Source: UBA2336 sp049306095
Lineage (GTDB): Bacteria > Bacteroidota > Bacteroidia > Cytophagales > Cyclobacteriaceae
Length of the DNA stretch: 64,000 nucleotides
NCBI GenBank assembly: GCA_049306095.1
Contig: JBAQPU010000002.1
Coordinates: 1 to 64,000, forward strand
Direction: 5' to 3'
In this document: one piece after another, positions 8,018 to 15,916 of the stretch
Numbering within the stretch: the stretch's first letter is position 1
Layout of the letters: the number at the start of each line of letters is the position of its first letter
The notes under the pieces: model-generated
Database searches by the model: none
What the model was told of the DNA's origin: nothing
The model's input: only the letters and a program-made list of their open reading frames with translations
Position numbers and translations under genes: made by a program

Positions 8018-9559
8018 CGGTTCTACCAACATTACCTTTTCACGCTCTACCACTACCGCACCGGCCGGGTCGCCCTTCCGCTTTCGTACATACTTTTTTA
8101 GGGTGTAGGCAACAGGGCAAAGCGATTCGGTTTTTCTTTTTGAATGGTATGCTGCCAGTTGAGCAGCCCGTTCAATAACATCTTTCGGAATTTTTTTTCC
8201 GGCCTGGTACTTGACAACCACGTGCGATCCGGGTACGTCTTTCGCGTGCAACCACAAGTCTTCCTTAAAGGTGTGCTTGAGGGTAAGGGTGTCGTTGTGT
8301 TGCGCGTTTTTACCAATCCATATTTTAAACCCATTGTATTCTACCTCATGGTAGGGTAGCGGGGCTTCTTTTTTGCCAATCTCTTTTGAGAGGCCCGCTG
8401 AAACAATGAAGCTTCGAAGGGTTTTTAAGTCGGCAGTTTTTTCAAGGGCTGTAATTTTCTGCTGCAGGTCGCTGATTTCTACTTGTTTGGAGGCGATTGC
8501 TTCGGAAAGTTTCTGTATTTCAATTTGCCGGTTCTTCGACTTCCGGTAAAAAACTTCTGCATTTTTTTGAGCCGACAGGTCTTTCTTTAGTTTTATTTCG
8601 ATTGGTTTGTTCTCATCGTAGAAATCAGGAAGGGAAACAATTTCACTGCCCGGCTTCACCTGGTGAAGATTCGCCATCAGTACATCGGCCCACACCTTGT
8701 AGTGGGTGTCTTTTTCAATCTCTTTCTTTTTCTGGTTTGCTTTAATAAGATAACTGAAACCGTTGTGAAGTTTGGTGGTTAACCGGGTAAGCACTTCTTT
8801 TTTCTCCTGGAAAAATGCCGAGAAAACGGTGTGCTGAATAAAAAATTCGTTGCTCGCCTCCACAGGGTCTTTGAATTGCTGCCGGATTTCACCATCCGGA
8901 AAAAGGGAAAGAAGAAGTTTTCCTTCTACTTCAGCAAGGTAACAGGTTGGTTTCTTTAAGTAATTCTGCAAATCCTGAATGGCTTGCCATTTTTCGATAA
9001 TGGATTTTTCTTGAAAATTATTTCGTTCCAGAAAGTTCCAGATTGCCTTGCCGAATGTAAAATATAGTTTTGGGAGGTCGTTGATGGTTGATTCGAATGC
9101 TTCGTAACTCCAGTCGATGGTGCGATGAAGGTGATGCAGGTCGATGGATTCATCGGCCACGAGGTGATTCCGAAAAAGAGCGGTAGGCATTTGCTTTTCA
9201 AAAAGAACAAGGTTGGCTCTGTTTCCGTGCATTTTAAACAGCAGGGTGGTTTCCTCGTTAAATTCAATTGCCAAACTTCTTTCGTTATTGAATTGGGTTA
9301 TGCGTATTACCCGCAGGCCGATCAGTGCTTCGAAAAGGTCAACCGAATTTTTTCTGGCCCGGTTAAAATCACTGGGGAAGGACAAACAGCAAAATTCAGA
9401 TTGGAGACTGGCACGGATAAAAAATGGTTTTGAAGAAGTTTCCAACCTGATGATGAGTTCATCTTTACTTTGACTAAAACATTCCGACACCACAGCGCCC
9501 GAAATTCGTTTTTCAAGCTCTGCTGAAAGTTGCCGGAGGAAGTAATAGTTGTTGTGCAT
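8006..9559 (-). CDS. rqcH: RqcH/Rqc2-type ribosome quality control protein (NFACT family)
   Basis: NFACT proteins bind stalled 50S-peptidyl-tRNA complexes and, in Bacillus, recruit tRNA-Ala to add C-terminal alanine tails that mark the nascent chain for proteolysis. The 517-residue protein has an N-terminal NFACT-N domain, a helical or coiled-coil middle (about residues 255-370, with KSKNRQIEIQKLSEAIASKQ) and a C-terminal NFACT-R domain with FKIWIGKNAQHNDTLT and DLWLHAKDVPGSHVVVK. At the place where the family often has Asp-Arg, this protein appears to read Glu93-Arg94 (NNERSLAIEF). ATG start at 9559. The final KN and the stop codon are encoded by the heptamer array, so the C-terminus could shift if repeat number changed. 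Older annotation names are fibronectin-binding protein or DUF814. Confidence 0.9.
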   Translation of the reverse strand: MHNNYYFLRQLSAELEKRISGAVVSECFSQSKDELIIRLETSSKPFFIRASLQSEFCCLSFPSDFNRARKNSVDLFEALIGLRVIRITQFNNERSLAIEFNEETTLLFKMHGNRANLVLFEKQMPTALFRNHLVADESIDLHHLHRTIDWSYEAFESTINDLPKLYFTFGKAIWNFLERNNFQEKSIIEKWQAIQDLQNYLKKPTCYLAEVEGKLLLSLFPDGEIRQQFKDPVEASNEFFIQHTVFSAFFQEKKEVLTRLTTKLHNGFSYLIKANQKKKEIEKDTHYKVWADVLMANLHQVKPGSEIVSLPDFYDENKPIEIKLKKDLSAQKNAEVFYRKSKNRQIEIQKLSEAIASKQVEISDLQQKITALEKTADLKTLRSFIVSAGLSKEIGKKEAPLPYHEVEYNGFKIWIGKNAQHNDTLTLKHTFKEDLWLHAKDVPGSHVVVKYQAGKKIPKDVIERAAQLAAYHSKRKTESLCPVAYTLKKYVRKRKGDPAGAVVVEREKVMLVEPIKN

Positions 9560-9565
9560 TTTAGT

Positions 9566-9600
9566 AGTCCTGAGTATTGAGTCCTAAGTCTTAAGTTTTG
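9566..9600. repeat. Heptamer array, left arm of an inverted pair (consensus AGTCYTR, 5 units)
   Basis: Five 7-bp units on the plus strand: AGTCCTG, AGTATTG, AGTCCTA, AGTCTTA, AGTTTTG. It lies just upstream of the rqcH start on the side of the PhnP-like gene. Its reverse complement family recurs at 9616-9650, so the two arrays can form a long imperfect hairpin with a loop of 15 bases. Confidence 0.8.
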
Positions 9601-9615
9601 AATTGAAAGTTACAG

Positions 9616-9650
9616 CAATACTCAAGACTTATGACTACGGACTTAAGACT
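9616..9650. repeat. Heptamer array, right (inverted) arm, overlapping the 3' end of the PhnP-like gene
   Basis: Five plus-strand units CAATACT, CAAGACT, TATGACT, ACGGACT, TAAGACT; read on the minus strand they give AGTCTTA, AGTCCGT, AGTCATA, AGTCTTG, AGTATTG, the same family as 9566-9600 in opposite orientation. The array includes the last codons (VLSP) and TAG stop (9635-9637) of the PhnP-like gene. The pair could act as a terminator-like hairpin between the two minus-strand genes. Confidence 0.8.
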
Positions 9651-10402
9651 ATTTGAAGTCCGTCAGCCGCTAATGAAATATTTTTCGGCAGCTCTTTACT
9701 TACCGCTCCATGTAATCCCATCTTATGGCTAATGTGTGTAAAATATGCTTTCTCTGGATTGATCTTCTTTACGACTTCAATGGCTTCTTTTAAATTAAAG
9801 TGGGAGACGTGTTCTTCCTTTTGAAGCGCATTCAGTACCAGAACTTTGGTGTCTCTTAATTTTTCATACGTATCATCAGGAATTACATTGGCATCGGTGA
9901 TGTAACTGAAATTTCCGATGCGGAACCCAAGTACCGGTAATCTTAAATGGAGTACAGGTAAGGGAGTAAGGGTGGTATCCTTGATGGTGAACGCGTTTTC
10001 AGAAATGGTGCGAAGGTCAAGTTTGGGCAGGCCGGGGTATCCGTCAGGATTGAAAATATACGCGAAGTCTTCCCTGATTTGACGAAGGGTTTCTGTGGTA
10101 CCGTACACAGGCATCGCCTGGTGTTGAAGAAAATTGTAAGCCCGCACGTCATCCAATCCGGCCGTATGATCACGGTGCGCATGGGTAAGAATTACCGCAT
10201 CAAGCCTGTTGATATTCTCGCGTAGCATCTGCTGACGAAAATCGGGGCCAGTATCGATCACGAGACTTTGTCCGTTTACATCGATGTGAATGGAAGAGCG
10301 GAGGCGTTTATCGCGGTAATCGAGCGAACGACACACTGCACAGGTGCAGCCGATGACGGGTACACCCTGGGAAGTGCCGGTGCCCAGGAACGTTACCTTC
10401 AA
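9635..10402 (-). CDS. MBL-fold metallohydrolase, PhnP-like
   Basis: A metallo-beta-lactamase-fold phosphodiesterase-type protein of 255 residues. The N-terminus has FLGTGTSQGVPVIGCTCAVC, where the cysteines resemble the structural zinc site of PhnP. The metal-binding signature is THAHRDHTAGLDD, with a further DTGPDFRQQM before it and THISHKMGLHG near the end. PhnP cleaves cyclic ribose phosphates in phosphonate breakdown, but no phn genes are visible here, so a general cyclic-nucleotide or phosphodiester role is as likely. The start is TTG at 10402, overlapping the TGA of the upstream small gene (TTGA), and the protein begins at the usual place for the family. The C-terminus is written in a heptamer repeat. 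Confidence 0.85.
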   Translation of the reverse strand: MKVTFLGTGTSQGVPVIGCTCAVCRSLDYRDKRLRSSIHIDVNGQSLVIDTGPDFRQQMLRENINRLDAVILTHAHRDHTAGLDDVRAYNFLQHQAMPVYGTTETLRQIREDFAYIFNPDGYPGLPKLDLRTISENAFTIKDTTLTPLPVLHLRLPVLGFRIGNFSYITDANVIPDDTYEKLRDTKVLVLNALQKEEHVSHFNLKEAIEVVKKINPEKAYFTHISHKMGLHGAVSKELPKNISLAADGLQIVLSP

Positions 10403-10677
10403 GCTTTAATTTCAGTTTGGTTGAGTTCTTCGTAAAGTGCTTTGCTCTTCTCTGTAAACCGTGTCTGATCCAGCGTAGTGCTTCTCAAGATATCCAGCAG
10501 GGCATTGATTTTACCTTCGGTGGTGTAGAACTTATTGACAATCATAATCTTCTGTTCCTTTAACAGGCAGTACCCCGATTTGAAATTGCCCTTCTCGTAA
10601 CGCAATACATAGTCAGATTCGGAAATAAGATCTTCTAATTTAGTCAGGAAGGCAGTGGTGTATTTAATCATAGTCAT
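10399..10677 (-). CDS. Small conserved-type hypothetical protein
   Basis: A 92-residue soluble protein of unknown function. It is rich in charged residues, has no signal peptide or membrane segment, and carries the block NFKSGYCLLKEQKIMIVNKF, which looks like a beta-hairpin, followed by two helices ending in EELNQTEIKA. The start is ATG at 10677 (ATG ACT ATG). It overlaps the PhnP-like gene by four bases, which implies translational coupling and a joint role. I vaguely recall similar small proteins beside this hydrolase in Bacteroidota, but cannot confirm it here. Confidence 0.7.
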   Translation of the reverse strand: MTMIKYTTAFLTKLEDLISESDYVLRYEKGNFKSGYCLLKEQKIMIVNKFYTTEGKINALLDILRSTTLDQTRFTEKSKALYEELNQTEIKA

Positions 10678-10713
10678 CGTTCCGTCAACGGGCGCAAGAT
10701 ACTTTGAATTTGT

Positions 10714-10741
10714 GATTTACGATTTACGATTCACGATTTTT
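10714..10741. repeat. Heptamer array GATTTAC, 4 units
   Basis: Units GATTTAC, GATTTAC, GATTCAC, GATTTTT in the 310-bp gap between the divergent small hypothetical gene and miaA. Confidence 0.7.
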
Positions 10742-10811
10742 CTTTGCACGATAACTAAACCACTATGGACTGAAAGCCCAGCGGTTTAAACAAAGAATGA
10801 AATTCACCTCC

Positions 10812-10868
10812 ATGGTCTATGTTCCACAGACCATTGGCATGTTCCTTTTCTGTCTGTGAGACACAGAC
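10812..10868. repeat. Two adjacent hairpins in the leader region of miaA
   Basis: Hairpin 1 pairs ATGGTCT (10812-10818) with AGACCAT (10828-10834). Hairpin 2 pairs GTCTGTG (10852-10858) with CACAGAC (10862-10868) around a 3-base loop and is followed by GAGGATTTTTT. The two share the ACAGACC motif, as dispersed intergenic palindromes often do. Hairpin 2 plus its T-run could stop plus-strand transcription. The rest of 10681-10987 shows only the heptamer array and a promoter-like motif. Confidence 0.6.
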
Positions 10869-10975
10869 CGAGGATTTTTTATAAATCAACTTGGTTATTC
10901 GCGGTCATACTGAACCTGCCTACGCAAGAGCATTGTAGAAATTAGAAGACTTGCGCTGTAAGCGCATATATATCG

Positions 10976-10983
10976 TATTTTTG
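10976..10983 (+). promoter_or_regulatory. miaA: TAnnTTTG motif directly before miaA
   Basis: TATTTTTG matches the Bacteroidota -7 element and ends five bases before the miaA ATG. If it is the working promoter, transcription would start about at the ATG, giving a leaderless mRNA. A clear -33 TTTG is not seen. Confidence 0.35.
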
Positions 10984-10987
10984 ACGG

Positions 10988-11890
10988 ATGGATTTTTCCA
11001 ACAAGAAGCTTATTGTGATCGTTGGGCCTACGGCCGTTGGAAAAACGAGCGTGGCCATTAATCTTGCAAAGCATTTTGCCACCGAAATCGTTTCGGCAGA
11101 TTCGCGCCAGATTTACAAGGAGTTAGAAATTGGCACGGCCAAACCATCGCAGCAAGAACTTCAGGAAGTTCGGCATCACTTTATCAATACCCATTCCATT
11201 CACGATAATTACGATGCCGCCCGGTTTGGAGTGGAAGCCCTTCAGTTGATTATGCATTTATTTGAAAAGTATGATTGTCTTATTTTATGCGGTGGATCGG
11301 GTCTGTATATTAAATCGCTGCTCGAAGGTTTTGATGATATTCCGGAGGTACCCGATGGTATCAGGGATCAGTTGATTGAAGAGTTTGAAGCCAAAGGATT
11401 GTTGTGGCTTCAAAATAAAATGCGCGAACTGGACCCGGAGTATTTCCGGAAGATGGATCAGAAAAACCCCGTCAGACTGATGCGGGCGCTGGAGGTAACG
11501 TTGGCAACAGGCCATTCAATTGCTTCGTTTCAGACAGCCGTAAAAAAGAACCTTCCATTTCAGGTTGTAAAAATCGGGCTGGAGTTGGATCGGGCAACCT
11601 TGTATGATCGGATTGATAACCGGATGGATCATATGATTCAGAAAGGCCTGTTTGATGAAGCTCAGAAGTTTTATAATGTCAGGCATCTGAATGCACTTCA
11701 AACGGTTGGCTATCGCGAAATTTTTGAGTATCTCGGTGGACAATACGGCAAAGAAGAGGCTGTGCGATTACTCAAACGAAATTCCAGGCGGTATGCCAAG
11801 CGCCAGCTAACGTGGTTTAAGCGCGATGAAGAAATCAAGTGGTTTAACCCCGATCAACTCAACCTGATGATTGATTTCATTCAAAATTAA
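10988..11890 (+). CDS. miaA: tRNA dimethylallyltransferase
   Basis: Adds the isopentenyl group to A37 of tRNAs that read codons beginning with U. The 300-residue protein has the P-loop GPTAVGKTS, the DSRQIYKELEIGTAKPS block that follows it, GGSGLYIKSLLEGFD, and the C-terminal LQTVGYREIFEYL and RRYAKRQLTWFKRD tRNA-binding blocks. ATG start at 10988, with no Shine-Dalgarno visible. The next 118 bp downstream are an array of 7-bp repeats. Confidence 0.96.
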   Translation: MDFSNKKLIVIVGPTAVGKTSVAINLAKHFATEIVSADSRQIYKELEIGTAKPSQQELQEVRHHFINTHSIHDNYDAARFGVEALQLIMHLFEKYDCLILCGGSGLYIKSLLEGFDDIPEVPDGIRDQLIEEFEAKGLLWLQNKMRELDPEYFRKMDQKNPVRLMRALEVTLATGHSIASFQTAVKKNLPFQVVKIGLELDRATLYDRIDNRMDHMIQKGLFDEAQKFYNVRHLNALQTVGYREIFEYLGGQYGKEEAVRLLKRNSRRYAKRQLTWFKRDEEIKWFNPDQLNLMIDFIQN

Positions 11891-11892
11891 TT

Positions 11893-12010
11893 TTAAACCT
11901 TAAACCTTAAACCTTAAACCTTGAACCTTAAACCTTAAACCTTGAACCTTGAACCTTAAACCTTAAACCCTAAACCCTAAACCCTAAACCCTAAACCCTA
12001 AACCCTAAAC
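11893..12010. repeat. Heptamer array TTAAACC / TTGAACC / CTAAACC, about 17 units
   Basis: A 118-bp array that fills the gap between miaA and the next glycosyltransferase. The first part mixes TTAAACC with TTGAACC; the last part is a uniform run of CCCTAAA-type units. The change of unit type along the array shows local homogenisation. The final unit is identical to the plant telomere repeat, presumably by chance. Confidence 0.95.
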
Positions 12011-12017
12011 TTCCTAT

Positions 12018-13301
12018 ATGCCCACCAATAAGGTTTTAGTGATCGCCTACTATTGGCCGCCCAGTGGTGGAAGCGGAGTGCAACGCTGGCTAAAGTTTGT
12101 GAAGTACTTGCCATCATTCGGATGGAAGCCTTATGTGTTTACTCCGGATAACCCATCGTTTGATACAAAAGATGAGTCCCTTCTGAAAGATGTTCCGCCC
12201 GAGGCCGAGATCATTCGCTTTCCGATTTGGGAGCCTTACTCGCTATTCAATAAATTTTCGGGCAAGAAGAAATCAAACGCGTTTGTTCCGGAGAGCAACC
12301 AGATTTCTTTTTTTCAAAAACTCAGTATTTGGATTCGGGGTAATTTCTTTATTCCTGATCCTCGGGTGTTTTGGGTCAAGCCTTCCGTTCGGTTTTTGAA
12401 TGAATACCTGAAGAAAAATCACATCAGCACGCTTATTACAACAGGGCCGCCTCATAGCGTTCATTTAATTGGATTGAACTTAAAGAAGAAAAATCCTTCG
12501 CTGAAATGGCTGGCCGACTTTCGCGATCCGTGGAGTGAGTGGGGTCTTTTAGATAGTTTGCACGTAGGATCGATTACGCGACACTTTCATAAGCGACTTG
12601 AGAAAAGAGTTTTGCAAACGGCTGATGAGATTATTACCATTACGCCATTCTATGTAAAGCAATTTGAAAGAATTTCAGGAAGGCGTGTTAACCTGCTGAC
12701 AAATGGGTATGATGATGAAGACTTTCGTGATTTTACTATAATAAAGCACGATAAGTTTCTCATTCGTCATGTTGGTACCGTGAACGAGAAATGTGATCCA
12801 AGGCCATTCATGCAAGCCATTGCTGCGGTATGTCAAGAACAAGAAGAAGTCAGGAATTTGCTGCAGGTTGAATTTGTAGGATCGGTTCACCCGGCATTCA
12901 AAGAATTTGTACAGTCAGACAAGACCCTTTCAGCATTAACTATTTTTACGCCTCCTGTATCGCATCACGAATTAATGAGCATCTATGCGTCAAGTGCTGT
13001 AGTGGTTTTAATTTTAACCGGCTATAAAGACGCTGAAGGATACATGCCCGGAAAATTGTTTGAATACCTGGCAACAGGGTTGCCTATACTGGCGGTTGGC
13101 CCTGTCGATGGCGATGCGGCTGACTTGCTGAACAAAACAAAATCGGGGAGAATGATTTCTTCCGCTAATCTTGCCGAAATGAAAGTTGAACTGATGCGAT
13201 TATTTACGCAATGGAAAGGGAACTTGAAAACTTCGGAAGGGTTAGGCAATGAACTGTATTCGAGAAAAGCAATTACCGGCCAGCTTACATCACTCCTCTA
13301 A
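12018..13301 (+). CDS. Glycosyltransferase, GT-B fold (GT4-like)
   Basis: A 427-residue cytoplasmic sugar transferase. The N-terminal domain opens with LVIAYYWPPSGGSGVQRWLK, a start typical of GT4 enzymes of surface-glycan loci, followed by LADFRDPWSEWG. The C-terminal nucleotide-sugar domain has GYMPGKLFEYLATGLPILAVGP, with a glutamate in the position usual for retaining GT-B enzymes. ATG start at 12018. Its stop overlaps the stop of the convergent gene at 13298 by three bases. The donor and acceptor cannot be read from the sequence. Confidence 0.85.
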   Translation: MPTNKVLVIAYYWPPSGGSGVQRWLKFVKYLPSFGWKPYVFTPDNPSFDTKDESLLKDVPPEAEIIRFPIWEPYSLFNKFSGKKKSNAFVPESNQISFFQKLSIWIRGNFFIPDPRVFWVKPSVRFLNEYLKKNHISTLITTGPPHSVHLIGLNLKKKNPSLKWLADFRDPWSEWGLLDSLHVGSITRHFHKRLEKRVLQTADEIITITPFYVKQFERISGRRVNLLTNGYDDEDFRDFTIIKHDKFLIRHVGTVNEKCDPRPFMQAIAAVCQEQEEVRNLLQVEFVGSVHPAFKEFVQSDKTLSALTIFTPPVSHHELMSIYASSAVVVLILTGYKDAEGYMPGKLFEYLATGLPILAVGPVDGDAADLLNKTKSGRMISSANLAEMKVELMRLFTQWKGNLKTSEGLGNELYSRKAITGQLTSLL

Positions 13302-14443
13302 GTAAGTAGAGCTTTAACCAAATCGTTCAGTTTCTGTTTATTCGATTCAGCACTTAATTCGCGGGCTGCTTTTTCAGTATTGGATTTAAAGGTTTGAATA
13401 CGTTCATTACTTAGCACCTTAATTTTTTCCGCCAAACTTTCAGGACTGAAATCATCCGACACAACACCCATGTTGTATTCGTTCACAATCGCGGCCATTT
13501 CGGGTGTAGGTCCTACGGCAATGGCCAGGCGCGCCTGGATAAAATCAAAAAACTTATTTGGCAACGTGTTAGCATAGTTAAAATTAACAGGCGGAATGAG
13601 GAATACTCCGATGTCGTATTGATTAATGGTGGAAACAATAAGTTCTCGCTTAATGGGTGGTAAGATATTAACGCGGTTTGTTTTGGCGGCCAGTCGTTTC
13701 AGTTCTTTAGGATATTGGATTGTTTTTTTTGCGCTGAATCCTTCCGAAAGTAAGTACATATCTAAGGTGAAGCGGTCATCCAGGTACGCCATCATTTCAA
13801 TCATCAACTCCAACCTACGCGAGGGTGTGGCAATGCCATGATGGACAAGACGGATAGCGGTTGGATTTACTGAAGAAGCTTGTAGCGGATGGAACTGACT
13901 GGCATTGGTAATGATAACCGGATCGACCTGAAAATTTCTCCTATACTCGTTAGCAAGCCCTTTGCCGATGGTCATCATGCCATCGTTTTTCGGAATGAAT
14001 TTTTTGCAAAGGAAAATATTCATCGGTTGAAACAGGAGCCTCCAAACGAGCTTATCCTCAAAATGGCGAGGTGCATATTCATGGGCATCAAAAATAATTT
14101 TTGTCGATGGTTTTCGTAAGCGAAAGGCCAGCGGGAGCGTTTCGATGTCATTGGCAATAATCAGGTCGTACGATTGTCTATTTAGTTGCGTCTGCAGGCT
14201 CCTGTAATTGTAAAGAATACCAAGAGCCTGTTCGAATTGCCGAAAAAGAAGCAATGTGCCTACGAGCGCTTTGTTCAGGAGGGTGAGTTTTGGTCTCTTG
14301 ATTGGAAAAAAGGTAAACCCATCGGGGGTGGCTTCATAGCCTGCGACATCAACCTGGTACTGGTCTTTCAGGAAATTGATTTGCCGGGAAACGCGTGCGT
14401 CCTTGTTGAGGTTACTGAAAACGAGGATGAGGATTTTTTTCAT
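13298..14443 (-). CDS. Glycosyltransferase, GT-B fold
   Basis: A 381-residue protein beginning KKILILVFSNLNKDARVSRQ, a typical GT4-like N-terminus, with DLIIANDIETLPLAFRLR and IIFDAHEYAPRHFED in the first domain and LPNKFFDFIQARLAIAVGPT in the second. It faces the preceding glycosyltransferase tail to tail with overlapping stops, which leaves no room for a separate terminator. ATG start at 14443. It shares a short divergent intergenic region with the deacetylase at 14531, so the two may be expressed together. Substrates are unknown. Confidence 0.8.
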   Translation of the reverse strand: MKKILILVFSNLNKDARVSRQINFLKDQYQVDVAGYEATPDGFTFFPIKRPKLTLLNKALVGTLLLFRQFEQALGILYNYRSLQTQLNRQSYDLIIANDIETLPLAFRLRKPSTKIIFDAHEYAPRHFEDKLVWRLLFQPMNIFLCKKFIPKNDGMMTIGKGLANEYRRNFQVDPVIITNASQFHPLQASSVNPTAIRLVHHGIATPSRRLELMIEMMAYLDDRFTLDMYLLSEGFSAKKTIQYPKELKRLAAKTNRVNILPPIKRELIVSTINQYDIGVFLIPPVNFNYANTLPNKFFDFIQARLAIAVGPTPEMAAIVNEYNMGVVSDDFSPESLAEKIKVLSNERIQTFKSNTEKAARELSAESNKQKLNDLVKALLT

Positions 14444-14530
14444 TGAACCGAGCCCGTTGCAATATAGGCGAATGTTGTAATTTCCAGAGTTAAAATATTA
14501 GGCTATTTTGCGCGAATTATTTAATACTTC

Positions 14531-15916
14531 ATGGGTGAATTAACACCTGCTCAGTTCGATTATGTTCTCTTTCACCTGAAGCATCATGCTTGCTTGCCGG
14601 ATGATCTCATCAGAGGTTTTATGAGGCAGAGCGCGTCTCATTCGATAAATGTTTCGAACAGGGTAATTTTCTTTTCATCCGCAACGGAGTTTGTTCAGAA
14701 GGAGGTAGTTGAAATTTCTGGTTTACCGGTTCTGTTTCCATGTTCGCAGCGAAAAGAGTTCTTCTTTTTCGATGATTCGGGGAACCTTGTTTTTTGCCAC
14801 GACCTTTTAAAGGCAATTTTCTATTTACTTTCAGGTTACCAGGAATATGAGAACCGCACCTCACGGGATGCGCTCAACAGGTTTTCTTATACTGATTCAA
14901 TCCAACATAAGCTTGGTTTTGTTGCCAAGCCGCTTGTTAACTACTACATGGAGGTATTAATTGACGGGTTGCGTCAATTCTGCTTGAAGAATAACGTATC
15001 GTTGGAAAGGCGAAAGCTCTTTCATACGTTTGGCTTTTTGCTCACCCACGATATTGATGTGGTTGATTATTATACGTACAATTTTCTAGGGTACAAGTTC
15101 AAGGAGATCGTTGGAATTAAGAAAAGCAAGCTTCCTGTATATTCGAATGTTAAACTTTTTGTGCATGGCCTTTTGAAGTACTTGCGCCTGTCTAAAAAGG
15201 ATAACCCATACTGGAATTTCGAATACCTTCGGAGGTTAGAAAGGAATCGCGCTTTTAGAAGTGTTTTCTTCTTTTTAGATAAAGGGATTAAGAATCATGA
15301 TGCTCCTTACTCTTTTGATGAGAAAAGAATGATTGAGTTATTTTCTTTTCTTCAGGTGGAAAATTGTGAGATTGGATTGCACGGAACGGTAAAGTCGGTT
15401 CATAATTCCGATGTCATGAAGAGCAGCTTAGAAAAATTGCAAAAGGCAAGTGAGGTGGGAGTGACCGGAATCAGGCAACACCGACTTTTATGGGAGCATC
15501 CGCGTACCGCAGAAATACAAGAAAGCATCGGGTTGAAGTACGACAGCACCCTTGGATTTGCGGCACATGAAGGATTTCGTAATTCATACTGCTGGCCGTA
15601 TAGGTTATTCAGCTTTGAGCAAGACAGGATGTTGGATGTTTGGGAGTATCCATTGAATGTGATGGATGTTACCTTGTTTGCGTACCAACAGTACACTCCA
15701 GAGACGGCCATGGAAAAGTGTATAGCGCTTATTGATGAGATACAGAAATTCGGAGGTGTATTTACCGTACTTTGGCATAATAGTTTTTTCGATGAAGATG
15801 TATACCCCGGTGTAACGAACTTCTATTCCTCTTTATTGAATGAAATAGCGTTACGCGTTCCTGAAAATGTTACGGGTAACGAATTAACGATGCGGATTGA
15901 AAACCATGTGAGATGA
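14531..15916 (+). CDS. Polysaccharide deacetylase family protein (long form)
   Basis: A 461-residue NodB-like protein. The N-terminal third is a separate domain seen before this type of deacetylase in Bacteroidota. The catalytic part has LLTHDIDVVDYY (metal-binding Asp pair), EIGLHGTVKSVHN (His), GIRQHRLLWEHP, YDSTLGFAAHEGFRNS and, at the end, FTVLWHNSFFDE. These correspond to the CE4 motifs, although the spacing differs from chitin deacetylases. No signal peptide is seen, so it may act on cytoplasmic lipid-linked sugars. It is translationally coupled (ATGA) to the methyltransferase that follows. Confidence 0.8.
   Translation: MGELTPAQFDYVLFHLKHHACLPDDLIRGFMRQSASHSINVSNRVIFFSSATEFVQKEVVEISGLPVLFPCSQRKEFFFFDDSGNLVFCHDLLKAIFYLLSGYQEYENRTSRDALNRFSYTDSIQHKLGFVAKPLVNYYMEVLIDGLRQFCLKNNVSLERRKLFHTFGFLLTHDIDVVDYYTYNFLGYKFKEIVGIKKSKLPVYSNVKLFVHGLLKYLRLSKKDNPYWNFEYLRRLERNRAFRSVFFFLDKGIKNHDAPYSFDEKRMIELFSFLQVENCEIGLHGTVKSVHNSDVMKSSLEKLQKASEVGVTGIRQHRLLWEHPRTAEIQESIGLKYDSTLGFAAHEGFRNSYCWPYRLFSFEQDRMLDVWEYPLNVMDVTLFAYQQYTPETAMEKCIALIDEIQKFGGVFTVLWHNSFFDEDVYPGVTNFYSSLLNEIALRVPENVTGNELTMRIENHVR

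Noticed and set aside
7918..12010. CRISPR array
   Set aside because: The repeats at 7.9 and 11.9 kb are head-to-tail heptamers with no spacers, and no cas gene is near.
11950..12010. Eukaryotic telomere contamination or chimeric assembly
   Set aside because: The CCCTAAA run continues smoothly from bacterial TTAAACC units and is flanked on both sides by bacterial genes; other 7-bp arrays of different sequence exist in the window.
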